Assembly: GCA_028819775.1 (NCBI GenBank)
Contig: JAPPKV010000117.1
Location: 1-7,463 of the forward strand
Direction: 5' to 3'
From: Gammaproteobacteria bacterium
GTDB taxonomy: Bacteria > Pseudomonadota > Gammaproteobacteria > Pseudomonadales > Azotimanducaceae_A
Length of the DNA stretch: 7,463 nt
Below the pieces are notes generated by a model. The model was given only the letters and a program-made list of their open reading frames with translations, was not told the DNA's origin and did no database searches. Below, piece by piece: positions 1 through 5,677 of the stretch. The translations under genes and the position numbers were made by a program. The stretch's first letter is position 1. The number at the start of each line of letters is the position of its first letter.

Positions 1-366
1 CAGGGGTATCTCACCGAACTCGGCGAGCGCGGCGGCAAGCTCTCGACGGGACAGCGGCAACGGCTCTCCATCGCCCGCGCCGTGGTGCGCGATACGCCGA
101 TTCTCATTCTGGACGAGCCCACGGCCGCCCTCGATGCCGAGACCGAACACCGCGTGCTCGCCAATCTTGCCGAATGGGGCCGGGAGCGCATCGTGTTTCT
201 GATCACCCACCGCCTGTCCACCATCCGCAATGCAGACCAGATCGCGTTCCTGGAGGACGGGATCATCGCGGAGACGGGATCCCACGATGAACTGATGGAT
301 CGGGAGCAGGGCGCGTACCGGCGGTTCGTCGCGGCGGAACTCGTTGGGGAGGCCGCCGATGGCTGA
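1..366 (+). CDS. ABC transporter ATP-binding domain, C-terminal 121 residues (5' end outside window)
   Basis: Only the last 121 residues are present; the reading frame is open from base 1. They form the back half of an ABC nucleotide-binding domain: signature motif LSTGQRQR (visible residues 14-21, in place of LSGGQ), Walker B ILILDEP with D38 and catalytic E39, D-loop AALD, and switch histidine H70 in LITHRLSTIR. The Walker A motif and any membrane domain lie to the left. The C-terminal end (AETGSHDELM, then QGAYRRFV) is typical of type-I exporters with fused membrane and ATPase domains. It closely resembles the same part of the next gene, which it overlaps by 8 bases, so the two probably form a heterodimeric exporter in the inner membrane. 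All motifs seen are intact, so this half should be able to hydrolyse ATP. The substrate cannot be inferred. Confidence 0.93.
   Translation, partial: QGYLTELGERGGKLSTGQRQRLSIARAVVRDTPILILDEPTAALDAETEHRVLANLAEWGRERIVFLITHRLSTIRNADQIAFLEDGIIAETGSHDELMDREQGAYRRFVAAELVGEAADG
346..352 (+). promoter_or_regulatory. Ribosome binding site fixing the start of the second ABC gene
   Basis: GGGGAGG lies 6 bases before the ATG at 359 and inside the end of the upstream ABC gene. It supports ATG 359 over the TTG at 344, which would place this site inside the gene, and over the later ATG at 374. It also implies that the two ABC genes are translated from one mRNA. Confidence 0.7.
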
Positions 367-2383
367 TGCCGCCATGCAAAGCGACGACCAGCCCGCATGG
401 CATCGGCTGGCCCAATACGACGACCGGATCGATACAGCGCCGCGGATCTCCAACCTGGAGACCGCGCGACTGCTGGGACGTGCGTTGCGGTTGATCGCCC
501 GAGCGCCGCGGCTGTTCGCCGCCAAGCTCCTCCTAGCAACGCTGGCGTTGATCCCGGGGCTCTACATCGTTTGGCTCGGCAAGATCCTGGTGGACCAGGT
601 GCTGCTGGGCCAGCCGTTCGACACCACCGAGGTGGTGTTTCCGCCCCATGTGGAGCCGTTGGTAGGTCTGTTGCGTGGCCTGTCGCCCATGGAAATCATG
701 ACGGCGTTGGCGCTGGTGGTCTTGGTGAAGCTCCTGCTCTTCGGCCGCGTATTCGGCTGGGGCAGCGAAGGCACCTGGCTGCGCCCGCCCCAGGGCGAGG
801 ACAGCGCGACCCAGGCGGAGAACGCGCTCAATGCCGGAAACAGCAGCGCCACGGGCGTGCTGGGGGTCACCGAGGCGATGGTGCAGATCCGGCTATCCCA
901 GAAGCTCAGCAACGACCTGCGCACGACGTGCTTCCGACGCATGTCGCGCCTGCCCATGCCGATCCTCGACGACCACCGCATCGGCGACGCGGTGTACCGC
1001 GTCATGTACGACGCGCCGATGATCCCGGCGATGTGCTATACCTTGGTGCTGACGCCGCTGTTCGCCCTGCTGGGCGCCGTGATCTCGCTGTACCTGATGT
1101 ATTACAGCTACGGCACGGTGGCGCCGGAGCTGATCTGGATCGCGGCCGCCATGATCCCGGTGGCGCTCTTGTGCACGATCCCCGTCTCGTCCCTTGCCCG
1201 CCGCGTGCAGCAGAACAGCCGCGCCGCCGGCAGCGCCACCACAAATGCCCTGGAAGAGGGTTTCAGCAACATGGCGGCCGTTCAGAGCCTGGGCGGCAGC
1301 GAGCAGGAAAAGCGCCGCGTCGAGGCCAAGAGTCTCGAGTCGTTCCGCCGGTTCCGTCACGTCAAGTTCGTGGAGATTCTGATCGGCTTCATCACGAACA
1401 CGGCCGGCCTGCTGGCCGCCGGCCTGGTCGGGCTCATCATCACCAACCGCATCATCGCCGGCGAGCTGACGCCCGGCGACTTCGCCGTGCTGTTCGGCAT
1501 CACACTGCAACTCGGCAGCGCGGCGCTCGTCATGGGCCGGGCGTGGATCGACATCCAGGGCAATGCCGCCGCCCTGCGCCGGGTGTTCTTCTTCATCGAC
1601 CTGCCCGCCGAACCGTCGGGGGCTTCGCGGCCGGCGCTTAGGCCCCTCGGCTCCGCAGCGACGCTAGAGCATGTCGATTTCAGCTATCCGAACGGCCCGC
1701 CCGTGCTTCGGGACATCAACCTGACGCTGCACTCGGGCGAACTCGTGGCCGTCGTCGGCGCAACGGGTTCCGGCAAGACCACGCTCGCCTACCTGATCCC
1801 GGGATTCGTCCGGCCCCTACGCGGCCGGGTGCTCTTCGATGGTCAGGACATCGCCGACGTTTCCGTGGATTCGCTGCGCTCGCAGGTGTCCTACGTCTTC
1901 CAGGAGCACCTGCTGCTCTCGGAGTCGATCCGCGGGAACCTGGCCCTCGTCGCCCCGGATGCCAGCGAGGCGAACATGCGCGCGGCGCTTGCGACCGCAG
2001 GCGCTTTGGACTTCGTCGAGGCACTACCCGAGGGCATCGATACGCAACTGGGGCGATCCGGCGACACCTTGAGTGTCGGACAACAGCAGCGCCTGTGCAT
2101 CGCCCGGGGCCTGTTGCGCAACACCTCGGTCCTGATCCTCGACGAACCCACTGCCGCCCTCGATCCGCAAACGGAGAACGCGCTGGTGGCATCGCTGCAG
2201 ACCGCCAGCAAGCAGCGTCTGGTCATCGTCATTGCCCACCGGTTGTCGACGATCCGAAAAGCGGACCGGATCGTCTTTCTCGAGGACGGGAGGATTCGAG
2301 AAACCGGTACGCACGACGAACTGATGGCCAACCCGCAAGGCGCATACGCGCGCTTCGTGGCCCTGCAGACCGGATCGGAATAG
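359..2383 (+). CDS. ABC exporter with fused membrane and ATPase domains
   Basis: A 674-residue type-I ABC exporter half-transporter. The membrane domain has six likely segments (about residues 53-75, 112-131, 224-248, 257-278, 338-363, 375-397). The nucleotide-binding domain starts near 435: Walker A GATGSGKTT (467-475, K473), Q-loop Q515, signature LSVGQQQR (571-578), Walker B with D595 and catalytic E596, and switch H627. All ATPase motifs look functional; the signature has V in place of the usual first G. The start is ATG 359, chosen from a strong ribosome binding site, and it overlaps the previous ABC gene by 8 bases. The partner upstream is similar, so a heterodimeric exporter is likely. 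Odd: about 35 hydrophilic residues (roughly 132-166, rich in G, S, N, E, Q) lie between TM2 and the first cytoplasmic coupling region, where family members normally have one continuous helix. Possible cargoes include peptides, lipids or drugs; nothing here decides. Confidence 0.95.
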   Translation: MADAAMQSDDQPAWHRLAQYDDRIDTAPRISNLETARLLGRALRLIARAPRLFAAKLLLATLALIPGLYIVWLGKILVDQVLLGQPFDTTEVVFPPHVEPLVGLLRGLSPMEIMTALALVVLVKLLLFGRVFGWGSEGTWLRPPQGEDSATQAENALNAGNSSATGVLGVTEAMVQIRLSQKLSNDLRTTCFRRMSRLPMPILDDHRIGDAVYRVMYDAPMIPAMCYTLVLTPLFALLGAVISLYLMYYSYGTVAPELIWIAAAMIPVALLCTIPVSSLARRVQQNSRAAGSATTNALEEGFSNMAAVQSLGGSEQEKRRVEAKSLESFRRFRHVKFVEILIGFITNTAGLLAAGLVGLIITNRIIAGELTPGDFAVLFGITLQLGSAALVMGRAWIDIQGNAAALRRVFFFIDLPAEPSGASRPALRPLGSAATLEHVDFSYPNGPPVLRDINLTLHSGELVAVVGATGSGKTTLAYLIPGFVRPLRGRVLFDGQDIADVSVDSLRSQVSYVFQEHLLLSESIRGNLALVAPDASEANMRAALATAGALDFVEALPEGIDTQLGRSGDTLSVGQQQRLCIARGLLRNTSVLILDEPTAALDPQTENALVASLQTASKQRLVIVIAHRLSTIRKADRIVFLEDGRIRETGTHDELMANPQGAYARFVALQTGSE

Positions 2384-2472
2384 TGGATTGACCCTCCTCG
2401 CTGAACGGCGGTGTAGCCATTCGAAGTCGGGGAAGCGGGCGTTGGCAAAGACGGAGGCGTGGTCTGGGTAGT

Positions 2473-2493
2473 CCTGTCGCGCACCCGAACAGG
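2473..2493. terminator. Stem-loop between convergent genes, possible bidirectional terminator
   Basis: CCTGTCG (2473-2479) can pair with CG-A-ACAGG (2486-2493), giving seven base pairs with one bulged A and a six-base loop. It lies in the 114-base gap between the ABC gene (ending 2383, + strand) and vapC (ending 2498, - strand), just past the vapC stop. Neither strand has a clear T run after it, so it is not a classical intrinsic terminator. Apart from this I see no feature in the gap. Confidence 0.3.
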
Positions 2494-2497
2494 CGGA

Positions 2498-2929
2498 TCA
2501 GAATGGATCCTTTAGGGCTAACTCGGGAAACAGGGAGAAATCTCTGTCCCGGGTTACGAGCTCATCGACGCCGTGCGCGACGCAGATCGCTGCGATGCGC
2601 GCATCGTGTACGACACCCCCGACCACGTGTGGGCGTCGCATGAACCGTTCCAGTATCGCGGCAAAGTCGTCGGTCTCGCCGATGAAAGCCATGGACGGCG
2701 ATTCGGTCCAGGCTTCGAGTTGCCGCCACGCCTGGTCCTGGGTGGATGCGCTGTCCTTCCAGATGCGCCGGTTCGTGACGACACTGAGGAACTCGTAGCA
2801 GCATGGCCAGGGAATCGCCCACGGCGCCTCGCGTTCGGCAAGTTCCTTCATGTAGCCGTGTGCGGCATTGCCGAGGCCCGATTCGCGGCGATGGGCGTAG
2901 ACAAGCACGTTGGTATCGACGGCAATCAC
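2498..2929 (-). CDS. vapC: VapC-family PIN-domain ribonuclease toxin
   Basis: A 143-residue PIN-domain protein, the usual length for VapC. The conserved acidic residues are in place: D5 in AVDTNVLV, E46 in CYEFLS, D109 in VHDARIAAI, and D128 (or D130) in TRDRDFS. Together they would bind the divalent metal used to cut RNA. Known VapC toxins cut tRNA or rRNA and stop translation; the target of this one cannot be read from sequence. The motif layout and the end (FSLFPEL) resemble the PIN subfamily first defined in mycobacteria (TIGR00028-like). It starts with GTG inside the GTGA overlap with the antitoxin gene, so toxin translation is probably coupled to antitoxin translation. It converges on the ABC exporter gene. 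Confidence 0.9.
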   Translation of the reverse strand: MIAVDTNVLVYAHRRESGLGNAAHGYMKELAEREAPWAIPWPCCYEFLSVVTNRRIWKDSASTQDQAWRQLEAWTESPSMAFIGETDDFAAILERFMRRPHVVGGVVHDARIAAICVAHGVDELVTRDRDFSLFPELALKDPF

Positions 2930-3174
2930 CGCGTGCCCGGATCACCGTATATGAGATCCCGCAGTTCAGGCCAGGAAAGGCTGGCGAGGGGGTCGGTGGC
3001 CGCAACGTCGCCAACCCGGCAATCGGGCAGCCGGTACGGTCGCCTCTCGGCAGCGGCTGCGAGAGCGTGCCGCAACCCGTCTTCCATCAAGGCCCTCAAG
3101 GGTCGCCCCGTTTCCTTGGCATGGCGCTTGGCACGCACTAGCAGTTCGTCATGGATGTCGACGGTGGTCTTCAT
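2926..3174 (-). CDS. vapB: VapB-type ribbon-helix-helix antitoxin
   Basis: An 82-residue protein beginning [20 protein letters not shown]. The first 40 residues have the ribbon-helix-helix pattern: a short beta strand (KTTVDI), helix A ([16 protein letters not shown]), a turn, then helix B ([14 protein letters not shown]). This fold binds operator DNA as a dimer. The rest (about 45-82), rich in proline and acidic residues and ending [12 protein letters not shown], is the likely toxin-binding tail that would occupy the VapC active site. It precedes vapC and overlaps it by 4 bases. I chose ATG 3174 because it puts the beta strand at the N-terminus as in relatives, and because a promoter just upstream predicts a leaderless mRNA there. 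In-frame ATGs at 3183, 3192 and 3198 would add [12 protein letters not shown] residues encoded by the 9-base repeat and have no good ribosome binding site. Confidence 0.85.
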   Translation of the reverse strand: MKTTVDIHDELLVRAKRHAKETGRPLRALMEDGLRHALAAAAERRPYRLPDCRVGDVAATDPLASLSWPELRDLIYGDPGTR

Positions 3175-3177
3175 GAG

Positions 3178-3205
3178 ACCCATACTACCCATACTCATAC
3201 GTATG
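3178..3205. repeat. Tandem 9-base repeat plus 10-base palindrome, probable VapB operator
   Basis: On the + strand ACCCATACT occurs twice in direct succession (3178-3186 and 3187-3195), followed at once by the perfect palindrome CATACGTATG (3196-3205). The core CATAC/GTATG thus recurs three times at close spacing. Ribbon-helix-helix antitoxins usually repress their own promoters by binding short repeated or palindromic sites, and this array lies directly before vapB, covering its candidate -10 box and spacer. The structure is seen directly; the operator role is inferred. Confidence 0.55.
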
Positions 3206-3210
3206 GTAAA
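3182..3210 (-). promoter_or_regulatory. Candidate vapBC promoter giving a leaderless transcript
   Basis: Read on the minus strand: TTTACC (3210-3205, 4 of 6 matches to -35) and TAGTAT (3187-3182, 4 of 6 matches to -10), separated by 17 bases. Transcription would start about 6-7 bases later, at or next to the ATG at 3174, so the mRNA would have almost no leader. This fits the lack of a ribosome binding site there. Each box is a modest match. Confidence 0.35.
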
Positions 3211-3281
3211 GCAATACCCACTTGTGGACAGGGTTCGCGCGGCTCGGTGTCACCCCGACAGGCGCTAGAGAGTTAGTAGCC

Positions 3282-3311
3282 TTGCCAGCGGAGACCGTAG
3301 AAGACTAGACT
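3282..3311 (+). promoter_or_regulatory. Candidate sigma-70 promoter for the Phd/PIN module
   Basis: TTGCCA (3282-3287, 5 of 6 matches to -35) and TAGACT (3306-3311, 4 of 6 matches to -10) are 18 bases apart. Transcription would start near 3318, about 24 bases before the TTG start of the antitoxin gene. CTAG occurs at 3305-3308 and again at 3319-3322, flanking the predicted start, which could be part of an operator. Confidence 0.35.
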
Positions 3312-3341
3312 AAGTGAACTAGGTTCGATTGAGATAGAGAA

Positions 3342-3587
3342 TTGCGTACTGTCAACATGCACGAGGCCAAGACGCACCTCTCGCGCTTGGTCAGGGATGC
3401 TGCGGCGGGGGAGCCGTTCGTCATCGCGCGCGCGGGCAAGCCGCTCGTCAAGGTGGTTGCGGTGGATGCACCGGATGCGGGCCGTTCAAGCCGGGTGGGT
3501 TTTCTCGCCGGCCGGATCGCGGTGCCCGATGACTTCGACCGCATGGGCGAGTCCGAAATCCAGGGCATGTTCGCCGACGAACCGTGA
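3342..3587 (+). CDS. Phd/YefM-family antitoxin
   Basis: An 81-residue antitoxin. The N-terminal part (1-45) has the Phd/YefM fold signature: RTVNMHEAKTHLSRLV, then GEPFVIARAGKPLVKVVAV, which dimerises and binds DNA. The C-terminal part (about 51-81, RVGFLAG...IAVPDDFDRMGESEIQGMF) is the tail seen in Phd antitoxins paired with PIN toxins, and would wrap around and block the toxin. The start is a TTG at 3342. The first ATG (3357) would remove the first beta strand that the family keeps, so TTG is preferred; GAGATAG at 3331-3337 may serve as a weak ribosome binding site. It overlaps the toxin gene by 4 bases and probably represses this operon. Confidence 0.88.
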   Translation: MRTVNMHEAKTHLSRLVRDAAAGEPFVIARAGKPLVKVVAVDAPDAGRSSRVGFLAGRIAVPDDFDRMGESEIQGMFADEP

Positions 3588-3970
3588 AGCTCCTTCTCGA
3601 CACCCATCTGTTGCTGTGGGCGGCCGGTATGCCGGAGCGGCTGCCAGCCCGGGCGCGCACCTTGATCGAGCGTTCCGACGCGGAGCCGATGGTCAGTGCG
3701 GCCTCGCTGTGGGAAGTGGCCATCAAAGCCGGCCTGGGGCGCGAGGACTTCCAGGTGGATGCGGCGTTGCTGCGCCGGGGATTGCTCGAGCACGGCTACA
3801 CCGAGTTGGCCATAGCCGGCGCACACGCCACCGCGTTAGCGCGACTTCCCCCCATCCACAGGGATCCGTTCGACCGCATCCTCGTCGCCCAGGCACAAGT
3901 CGAGGGGATCACTCTCCTGACTGCGGACGCCGTCGTGGCCCGCTATCCGGGGCCCATCGTAGGGGTATAG
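3584..3970 (+). CDS. PIN-domain toxin of the VapC group, Phd-linked
   Basis: A 128-residue PIN-domain protein of normal length. Conserved acidic residues: D6 in LLLDTHLLLW, E44 in SLWEVAIK, D97 in HRDPFDRILVAQA (with D94 nearby) and D115 in LLTAD. The DTHxLLW start, SxWE centre and DPFDR motif mark the PIN subgroup usually paired with Phd/YefM-type antitoxins (COG3744-like), which differs from the VapC encoded on the opposite strand. Expected role: metal-dependent ribonuclease that halts growth when free of its antitoxin; the RNA target is unknown. It starts with GTG in the GTGA overlap with the antitoxin gene, so translation is coupled. It ends 119 bases before the sigma factor gene, which probably has its own promoter. 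Confidence 0.9.
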   Translation: MKLLLDTHLLLWAAGMPERLPARARTLIERSDAEPMVSAASLWEVAIKAGLGREDFQVDAALLRRGLLEHGYTELAIAGAHATALARLPPIHRDPFDRILVAQAQVEGITLLTADAVVARYPGPIVGV

Positions 3971-4089
3971 ACGCGGGCGAGGCGCGTGGGACCACCTCGA
4001 ACCACCAACCGAAATATCCTAGGGCATCCATCCTCCCGTTCGTCATACATTGGATTGGGCTATGGCTAGCCGTTGAGTGGTTCACTGAT

Positions 4090-4629
4090 GTGAGCGATTC
4101 CAGGCAACCTGCAAAACCGCTGCAGAAAGCGCAGATCGTGGACTTCTACGACCACGCGTCGCCGGATTTGAAACGCCTCCTGGTGCGCAGACTGGGCGAT
4201 GGCGACGAAGCCCAGGAGGTCGCGCAGGACGCCTTCGAGAAACTGTTGCGCCAGGCGGAACGAGAAGATATCAAGGATCTGCGCCGCTTCTTCTTCACCA
4301 TGGCGAACCGCTTGGCATTGGATGTATTGCGGCGCCGGGAAGTGCAGAGCCGCTTTCTGCGAGAGCAGCAAGCGGACCAGCGAGACTCGAGCACGCATGA
4401 CGATCCCGAGAGGATCCTCCTGGGACGTGAGAGGCTGGCAACGGTACGGAACGTGTTGGGGGCACTGCCCCGCAAGACTCGGCACGTATTCCTGCTGCAC
4501 CGTTTTGAGGGGTATACCTACGCCGAAATCGCGCGGCAGGTGGGGTTGTCGCAGAAATCGGTGGAGTACCACATGAACCGTGCACTGATGGCGATCTCGA
4601 CGGTTGCCGAAGCGCCGGAGGAACGATAG
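4090..4629 (+). CDS. FecI-like ECF RNA polymerase sigma factor
   Basis: A 179-residue ECF sigma factor, matching the family length. Sigma region 2 covers about residues 28-91 (GDGDEAQEVAQDAFEKLL, then RRFFFTMANRLALDVLRRRE) for core polymerase and -10 binding. Sigma region 4 covers about 116-170 (LPRKTRHVFLLHRFEGYTYAEIA, helix-turn-helix to HMNRAL) for -35 binding. There is no region 3, as expected. FecI-type assignment rests on these motifs and on the FecR-like gene 4 bases downstream. I chose GTG 4090 because no ATG lies in frame nearby and the length then fits; the frame stays open far upstream, but that part overlaps the PIN gene. Upstream spacing (119 bases) leaves room for a promoter, but I see no convincing -35/-10 pair or Fur box. 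It probably drives transcription of the receptor operon. Confidence 0.92.
   Translation: MSDSRQPAKPLQKAQIVDFYDHASPDLKRLLVRRLGDGDEAQEVAQDAFEKLLRQAEREDIKDLRRFFFTMANRLALDVLRRREVQSRFLREQQADQRDSSTHDDPERILLGRERLATVRNVLGALPRKTRHVFLLHRFEGYTYAEIARQVGLSQKSVEYHMNRALMAISTVAEAPEER
4617..4623 (+). promoter_or_regulatory. Ribosome binding site for the FecR-like gene
   Basis: GGAGGAA lies in the last codons of the sigma factor gene, 10 bases before ATG 4634. It supports ATG 4634 over an upstream in-frame start at 4604 and points to coupled translation of sigma and anti-sigma factor. Confidence 0.65.
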
Positions 4630-4633
4630 AGCA

Positions 4634-5647
4634 ATGAACGACGACACAAACACCCAGGCCGTCAACTGGTTCACCCGGTTGCGTGCGCCCGATGTAACGA
4701 GCGCGGACCGTCACGACTTCAAGCAGTGGCTGGAGGCGGACATCGAGCATGAATTGGCCTACGCGCGTATCGAACAGGAATGGCGCGACGTCGGTGCCCT
4801 GGAGTCCTGGGCGCGAGGCGAACTCAGCCAGTTGAATCTTGCGCCCGCAAGCCGTTTTCGGCGCCACCGCGCCCTGTGGGTCACGGGCCTGGCGACCGCT
4901 GCGTCGCTTATGCTGGCAGTCATCTTCTGGCAGAGCACGCGGCCAGCCGGTACGCCGGCGATGACCATCACCACGGCCAAGACGGAGCAGCGTCAGCTGG
5001 CGCTGGACGACGGCTCCCGGCTACACGTCAACACCGCCTCCGACCTGGAAGTCCGTTATACCCCGACCGTTCGCGAGGTTATCGTTAGGCGTGGCGAAAG
5101 CGTATTCGACGTCGATCACGACCCGAAGCGGCCGTTTGTGGTACGCGCTGGCGCACACAGCGTGATTGCCGTCAGCACCCGCTTCGCCGTGCGCCGCAGG
5201 GACGGTGGCGAGTGGGCGGTCACCGTGATCGAGGGCCGGGTCGCCGTCGTGCCCGGTGCCCCGACCGACTATGCCGCCATGCTCTCCCAGAACGCACCGC
5301 AGGCGGTGCAGGGCGCGATGATTCTCGATGCCAACCAACAGCTGGAGATCGACGCATCCGGCCTGATCAGGGTAGGGCAGCAGACCGATGCCGACGCTGC
5401 AACCGCCTGGCAGCAGGGCATGTTGAAGTTCTACAACACGCCGCTTCGCGCGGCGGTAAGGGAAATCTCTCGCTATACCCACAACGAAGTTCGGGTGGCC
5501 GACGGGGTGCCCGACTATCCGGTCACCGGGATCATCCACATTCGCAATCGCGAATCCATGGTGGGCCTGCTGGCCGAAGTGGTGCCAGTGACTCCAGTGA
5601 ACAACGCGGCGGGCGTCACCATTCTGTATGAAGACCGTTCTCCCTGA
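4634..5647 (+). CDS. FecR-like membrane anti-sigma factor / sigma regulator
   Basis: A 337-residue protein with the full FecR layout. The cytoplasmic N-terminal domain (about 8-58; AVNWFTRLRAP, HDFKQWLEAD, HELAYARIEQEW) resembles DUF4880 and would hold the sigma factor. One membrane segment (about 80-100, LWVTGLATAASLMLAVIFW) follows a basic stretch, RFRRHR. The periplasmic FecR domain (about 112-206) has LDDGSRLHVNTAS and GESVFDVDHDPKRPF. The C-terminal region (about 259-333; MLKFYNTPLRAAVREISRY, YPVTGIIHI) is an STN-like module that would contact the receptor's own STN domain. Known family role: passes the 'receptor occupied' signal across the inner membrane to the sigma factor, as inhibitor or as co-activator; which applies here is not visible. 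It is 4 bases after the sigma gene and 30 bases before the receptor gene, whose frame it shares. Confidence 0.93.
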   Translation: MNDDTNTQAVNWFTRLRAPDVTSADRHDFKQWLEADIEHELAYARIEQEWRDVGALESWARGELSQLNLAPASRFRRHRALWVTGLATAASLMLAVIFWQSTRPAGTPAMTITTAKTEQRQLALDDGSRLHVNTASDLEVRYTPTVREVIVRRGESVFDVDHDPKRPFVVRAGAHSVIAVSTRFAVRRRDGGEWAVTVIEGRVAVVPGAPTDYAAMLSQNAPQAVQGAMILDANQQLEIDASGLIRVGQQTDADAATAWQQGMLKFYNTPLRAAVREISRYTHNEVRVADGVPDYPVTGIIHIRNRESMVGLLAEVVPVTPVNNAAGVTILYEDRSP

Positions 5648-5672
5648 CCCCTGCGGGTACCTGCGGGTTCAG
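5644..5672 (+). promoter_or_regulatory. Stem-loop and tandem repeat at the fecR-like/receptor junction
   Basis: CTGACCC (5644-5650, containing the FecR stop codon TGA) can pair with GGG-T-TCAG (5665-5672), leaving one bulged T. The enclosed 14 bases can fold further around GGTACC. The same stretch is a tandem repeat of CCTGCGGGTA and CCTGCGGGTT (5650-5659, 5660-5669; 9 of 10 identical). No T run follows, so it is not a classical terminator. It may tune receptor translation or mRNA stability. Confidence 0.4.
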
Positions 5673-5677
5673 ATTCC

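Noticed and set aside
893..1510. Long open frame (205 codons) on the minus strand inside the ABC gene
   Set aside because: It is rich in H, R, Q, A and D with no recognisable motif; it is a shadow of the high-GC coding strand, whose translation has a full set of ABC exporter motifs.
397..1641. Plus-strand open frame of 414 codons overlapping the ABC gene
   Set aside because: Rich in P, A, R and G with no membrane segments or motifs; a frame shadow.
2384..2480. Protein-like minus-strand reading (QDYPDHASVFANARFPDFEW) in the gap after the ABC gene
   Set aside because: It might be a gene remnant, but it is short, has no start codon of its own and I recognise no family; chance cannot be excluded.
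2573..3268. Plus-strand open frame of 231 codons opposite vapBC
   Set aside because: The minus strand encodes two well-formed family proteins with proper overlap; the plus-strand translation shows no domain.
2498..3970. Mobile element carrying the toxin-antitoxin genes
   Set aside because: I found no transposase, integrase, terminal inverted repeats or target duplication at the edges of this block.
3397..4089. Open frame continuing far upstream of the sigma factor
   Set aside because: It overlaps the Phd antitoxin and PIN toxin genes in another frame, its translation is arginine/serine-rich without domain features, and the sigma factor has its normal length from GTG 4090.
4604..4633. Upstream start for the FecR-like protein
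   Set aside because: It would overlap the sigma gene and lose the GGAGGAA site 10 bases before ATG 4634; the extra residues have no family counterpart.
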